The notes below the pieces were generated by a model. It was given only the letters and a program-made list of their open reading frames with translations. It searched no databases and had not been told where the DNA came from. A DNA stretch of 8,319 bases from an uncultured Lachnospiraceae bacterium. Lineage in GTDB: Bacteria > Bacillota > Clostridia > Lachnospirales > Lachnospiraceae. Shown piece by piece: positions 6,489 to 8,319 of this stretch. The stretch spans positions 1 through 8,319 of the forward strand of contig CAJTMC010000083.1 of the NCBI GenBank assembly GCA_910577115.1. Reading direction: 5' to 3'. Numbering within the stretch: position 1 is the first letter of the stretch; each line of letters starts with the position of its first letter. A program made the translations under genes and the position numbers.

Positions 6489-7012
6489 TTCTGATACCTC
6501 ATTCTTTCTGTGCTGTGTTGATAATTTCTAAAAATAAAAAAGGTAGCTGATTGTCTGTTAAGATAATCGCTACCCTTCAAAATAATTTCCGTCCCGTTGA
6601 CATTTTCATGTTTTAAGGTAAGAATCTCCTGTTCCAAACCGTGCGCTTCATAAGATTCTACTTTCACCGTAATCACACCATCTTCTTCCTCGCACTGTCC
6701 AGTACCGCCAACACCAATGCCAATGTAATAGCTAAATGCTCCTGTTTCAGAAATCTCCATACTGTTTCCCTGCGAAGAACCAGAACCCCAAAGTGCTACC
6801 TCCGTCTTATCAAAATCAATCTGCCAATTGCCCGACATTTGGGAAAAGTTCGTACCCGATGGTATAGTATTCCCCACGTCTATCTTTTCTCCTCTCATAG
6901 AACATCCAGCGAACGTCCCCATGCCGATTATCAGAACCACGATACTCGCCAATATACAAAATCTGTTCTTTTTATTTCTTTTACACATAATATTCCAAGA
7001 CTGTTTCTTCAT
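6485..7012 (-). CDS. Small secreted lipoprotein, unknown function, with a probably replaced C-terminus
   Basis: A 175-residue frame. The start ATG at 7012 has GGGAGG 8 bases upstream. Residues 1-17 are basic, 18-32 form a hydrophobic signal (CILASIVVLIIGMG), and TFAGC gives a lipobox with C37 as the lipidated cysteine, so the protein is anchored to the outer face of the membrane. The mature part contains MSGNWQIDF, WGSGSSQGNSMEISETGAF and YYIGIGVGGTG, a small beta-rich pattern like the META/lipocalin-like lipoproteins common in Clostridia; no function can be assigned. It lies 208 bases downstream of an anti-sigma gene on the same strand and may belong to the same response. Odd point: a rho-independent terminator lies inside the last ~30 codons, and the final residues (from about GSDYL) do not resemble the expected aromatic end of such proteins. 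The original 3' end was probably removed by the element insertion and the frame now ends in element DNA at 6485. Confidence 0.75.
   Translation of the reverse strand: MKKQSWNIMCKRNKKNRFCILASIVVLIIGMGTFAGCSMRGEKIDVGNTIPSGTNFSQMSGNWQIDFDKTEVALWGSGSSQGNSMEISETGAFSYYIGIGVGGTGQCEEEDGVITVKVESYEAHGLEQEILTLKHENVNGTEIILKGSDYLNRQSATFFIFRNYQHSTERMRYQK
6530..6574 (-). terminator. Rho-independent terminator of the lipoprotein transcript
   Basis: GGTAGC (6542-6547) pairs with GCTACC (6569-6574). After a one-base bulge (6548), GATTGTC (6549-6555) pairs with GATAATC (6562-6568) with one G-T pair, around a 6-base loop. On the minus strand the 13-bp stem is followed by TTTTTTATTTTTA. It would end transcription coming from the lipoprotein and sigma side before the mobilization relics. 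It overlaps the annotated lipoprotein reading frame. Confidence 0.8.
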
Positions 7013-7042
7013 TATTTTTTCCTCCCTATATTGTTATGAAAA

Positions 7043-7073
7043 TCGCATCAATAACACCGTGTTCTTTATGCGA
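7043..7073. promoter_or_regulatory. 31-bp dyad in the lipoprotein 5' region (operator or leader hairpin)
   Basis: TCGCAT (7043-7048) mirrors ATGCGA (7068-7073) and AACAC (7053-7057) mirrors GTGTT (7059-7063), all centred on base 7058. Two of the four positions between the blocks also pair, giving 13 of 15 pairs. The dyad ends 31 bases before the lipoprotein ATG. A possible -10 box GATAAT (7110-7105) lies upstream, with a weak -35, so the dyad would sit in the leader. The single-base centre suits a dimeric repressor site better than an RNA hairpin. No binder can be named. Confidence 0.5.
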
Positions 7074-7131
7074 ACCGTAGGGTAACATTTCTCCAACAAT
7101 TTTGATTATCAATTTATTGAATTTTTCATTG

Positions 7132-7217
7132 TCATTGTCTTGTCACAAACGCATACACGATTCCGATTAAATTTTCTCCAATCAGTACGATTCTACAGTT
7201 TTAAATGTTTTAGACAT
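7132..7217 (-). pseudogene. Possible frameshifted small open reading frame after the anti-sigma gene
   Basis: Four bases after the anti-sigma stop, an ATG at 7217 preceded by GGGAGAA opens MSKTFKTVESY and stops at 7182. Another frame continues at once with RIVLIGENLIGIVYAFVTRQ and stops at 7132. Joined by a single frameshift these would give a protein of roughly 28 residues with a hydrophobic middle. It could be the remains of a third gene of the sigma operon or a chance pair of frames. I recognise no family. Confidence 0.2.
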
Positions 7218-7220
7218 AAT

Positions 7221-8057
7221 TTATTCTCCCAATTTATGTTTCCTGTAAGAATTATCTTTTGTAGCATCAAATCCTACTGGCAAGTATTCTTCAGGTATCA
7301 TGCTTTTATAATCTATATCCATAAAATAATTACAAAAAATCAGTTCAACATATATAATACTATTTTTATCTGTTCCAAGCGCATATACAAATCCATAATA
7401 AGGATCTGCTTCCATTGCAAGCAGTTTATAGCCGTTCATAAAACTTTCAGAGCCATAATATCCTACATAATCAGTAGATGCATAATTATTAAGCCTCTTC
7501 ACTTCTGTTTGATAATCATTCTCTTCATATTCTACAACAAGATAACTTAAATATTGCGCATCCCAAGGATTATAATATACCATCTTATAATCTGTAACCC
7601 GCATTTCATTTGTTATTTTCTCAGGAAAAATATCTTCATTCATCCCCCATTTCTCTGCATATTCCTCTCCGGCATTTTCACCAATATACCATGAATAATG
7701 GCTTATATCTGTATCTTCAAGCACTTCAGCTTTTTCTCCGTCCAATGCCAGAAAGGTAACCAATGCACCAACTGCTATAAGGCGTATCATCACTACAGTC
7801 ATAACTACCAATGCCGTAATAACAGCTATTTTAATTCCCAATCTTCTTTTTTTATTTTTTACATATTTCCGAAAACTTTCAGCAGGCTCTCTGCTGTATT
7901 GAATATGTGGTTTAGGCATATTCATTTCTTCATATACCTTTGTACATTGACTACATTCTTTCAAGTGTTCTTGTATCTCTATTTTACTTTTCTCACTAAC
8001 AAGCTGCTCAACATATAATGGCAGCAAATCCTGTATAATATTACAATTTACTTTCAT
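7221..8057 (-). CDS. Membrane-anchored zinc-finger anti-sigma factor
   Basis: A 278-residue protein. The N-terminus has the zf-HC2 / ZAS signature: C5, then H31-x3-C35-x2-C38 (HLKECSQC), which binds zinc and holds the sigma factor in the cytoplasm. A basic stop-transfer stretch KNKKRRLGIK (about 68-77) precedes a long hydrophobic segment (about 76-105), so the protein crosses the membrane once. The remaining ~170 residues are outside, rich in acidic and aromatic residues (for example YNPWDAQYLSYLVVEYEEN), and probably form the sensing part; I recognise no specific ligand domain. Start: ATG at 8057 with AAGGAG 6 bases upstream inside the sigma gene. It overlaps the sigma stop as ATGA, the usual coupling for sigma/anti-sigma pairs. 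Signal-induced release of the sigma factor, often by proteolysis, is known for the family and not visible here. Confidence 0.85.
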   Translation of the reverse strand: MKVNCNIIQDLLPLYVEQLVSEKSKIEIQEHLKECSQCTKVYEEMNMPKPHIQYSREPAESFRKYVKNKKRRLGIKIAVITALVVMTVVMIRLIAVGALVTFLALDGEKAEVLEDTDISHYSWYIGENAGEEYAEKWGMNEDIFPEKITNEMRVTDYKMVYYNPWDAQYLSYLVVEYEENDYQTEVKRLNNYASTDYVGYYGSESFMNGYKLLAMEADPYYGFVYALGTDKNSIIYVELIFCNYFMDIDYKSMIPEEYLPVGFDATKDNSYRKHKLGE

Positions 8058-8319
8058 GTAATCTCCTTTCCATTCTCCAATTTTTGCTGAATTATCATTT
8101 TTGCCCTATGATATGTTACACAAGCCCAATGTTCTGATTTTTGAAAAAGTGATGCTATTTCTTTAAAGGACAATTCTCCGAAAATCCGCAAAGAAAAAAT
8201 TTCCTTATATGGTTCTTTTAATTCATGCAAAATCTTATGTATTTGGAACGCTGTTTCTCTGTCTGCCAATATTTGCATAAATAGTTTTTCTTCCGCTTCA
8301 TAATTTTCATATGTTTCAC
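8054..8319 (-). CDS. ECF-type RNA polymerase sigma factor, C-terminal part (5' end outside window)
   Basis: The frame is open to the right edge, so the ATG at 8278 is internal. About 87 residues are visible. ILHELKEPYKEIFSLRIFGE, LSFKEIASLFQKSEHWACVT and YHRAKMIIQQKL form sigma region 4, whose helix-turn-helix contacts the -35 element. Region 2 lies outside the window. It is followed at once by a zinc-finger anti-sigma gene sharing ATGA with its stop, which confirms an ECF sigma/anti-sigma pair. The regulon cannot be told; such pairs often drive their own operon, which here might reach the lipoprotein gene downstream. The W in SEHWACVTYHRAK sits in the usual recognition-helix sequence (SEx-WxRV-TYxRAK pattern). 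Confidence 0.88.
   Translation of the reverse strand, partial: ETYENYEAEEKLFMQILADRETAFQIHKILHELKEPYKEIFSLRIFGELSFKEIASLFQKSEHWACVTYHRAKMIIQQKLENGKEIT

Larger units (their letters stand above)
315..6530. mobile_element. Putative decayed mobilizable element carrying bceRSAB as cargo
   Basis: Seen: on the minus strand, a mobC-like fragment, a relaxase fragment, an intact bceRSAB module, a sigma-factor fragment and a DnaC-like fragment follow one another, with ordinary-looking host genes on both sides. All four mobility-type genes are broken and the four cargo genes are intact. Known: small mobilizable or integrative elements of Clostridia commonly combine a DnaC-like ATPase, a MobA/MobL relaxase with a small accessory protein, a sigma-like regulator and a recombinase, with antibiotic-resistance cargo between. 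Inferred: the span is one element whose transfer genes were lost by deletion. No recombinase, terminal inverted repeat or target-site duplication was found, so the ends are approximate: left limit the stop of the acetyltransferase gene, right limit just past the terminator at 6530-6574. Confidence 0.5.

Noticed and set aside
6169..6531. Plus-strand frame opposite the mobC/mobA relics with a hydrophobic look
   Set aside because: The apparent membrane segments come from the complement of lysine and arginine codons; it has no ribosome binding site and crosses the deletion joint.
1..8319. Lantibiotic or other peptide precursor, CRISPR array, tRNA or rRNA genes, riboswitch
   Set aside because: I looked for leader-peptide-like small ORFs near bceRSAB, regularly spaced repeats, and tRNA or riboswitch signatures and saw none; the module looks like resistance only, with no producer genes.

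Overview
The window looks like the chromosome of a low-GC anaerobic Firmicute, probably a gut Clostridia/Lachnospiraceae-type organism. The basis is AT-rich coding with strong GGAGG-type ribosome binding sites, a Bce-type peptide-antibiotic module, a Firmicute MobA/MobL relaxase relic and an ECF sigma/zinc-finger anti-sigma pair. The species cannot be named from this sequence. Nearly everything reads on the minus strand; only the GNAT acetyltransferase at the left edge reads on the plus strand.

Layout, left to right. 1-314: 3' end of a plus-strand GNAT acetyltransferase. About 330-507: two short broken gene scraps on the minus strand, the end of a DnaC/IstB-like ATPase fused to the start of a conjugative-element-type sigma factor. 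542-5313: an intact four-gene module read right to left as bceR, bceS, bceA, bceB (response regulator, intramembrane-sensing kinase, ABC ATPase, large FtsX-type permease). About 5402-6488: an internally deleted mobilization region, a relaxase fragment missing both ends and joined to the first ~48 residues of a small mobilization-type protein. 6485-7012: a lipoprotein gene with an altered 3' end. 7221-8319: anti-sigma factor and the C-terminal part of its ECF sigma factor, running off the right edge.

How it fits together. The mobC/mobA relics on one side and the sigma/dnaC relics on the other are genes typical of small mobilizable elements. They bracket bceRSAB, which is the only intact part between them. 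I infer that about 315-6530 is a decayed mobilizable element that entered between two originally convergent genes (the GNAT gene and the lipoprotein operon), lost its transfer and replication genes by deletion, and kept its antimicrobial-peptide resistance cargo. The cargo has its own signals: a near-consensus promoter (TTGAGA, 17 bp, TATAAT) before bceR, translational coupling bceR-bceS and bceA-bceB, and before bceA an operator-like cluster of three TTCTTAC/GTAAGAA half-sites, two of them 11 bp apart in direct orientation as expected for an OmpR-family regulator. The expected logic is that BceB and BceS sense a cell-wall-active peptide, BceR is phosphorylated, and bceAB is induced.

The right-hand block (sigma, anti-sigma, lipoprotein) looks like an envelope-stress or signalling unit of the host. 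Non-coding structure of note: a 31-bp dyad before the lipoprotein, a terminator lying inside the lipoprotein reading frame, and a perfect 24-bp palindrome inside the relaxase relic.
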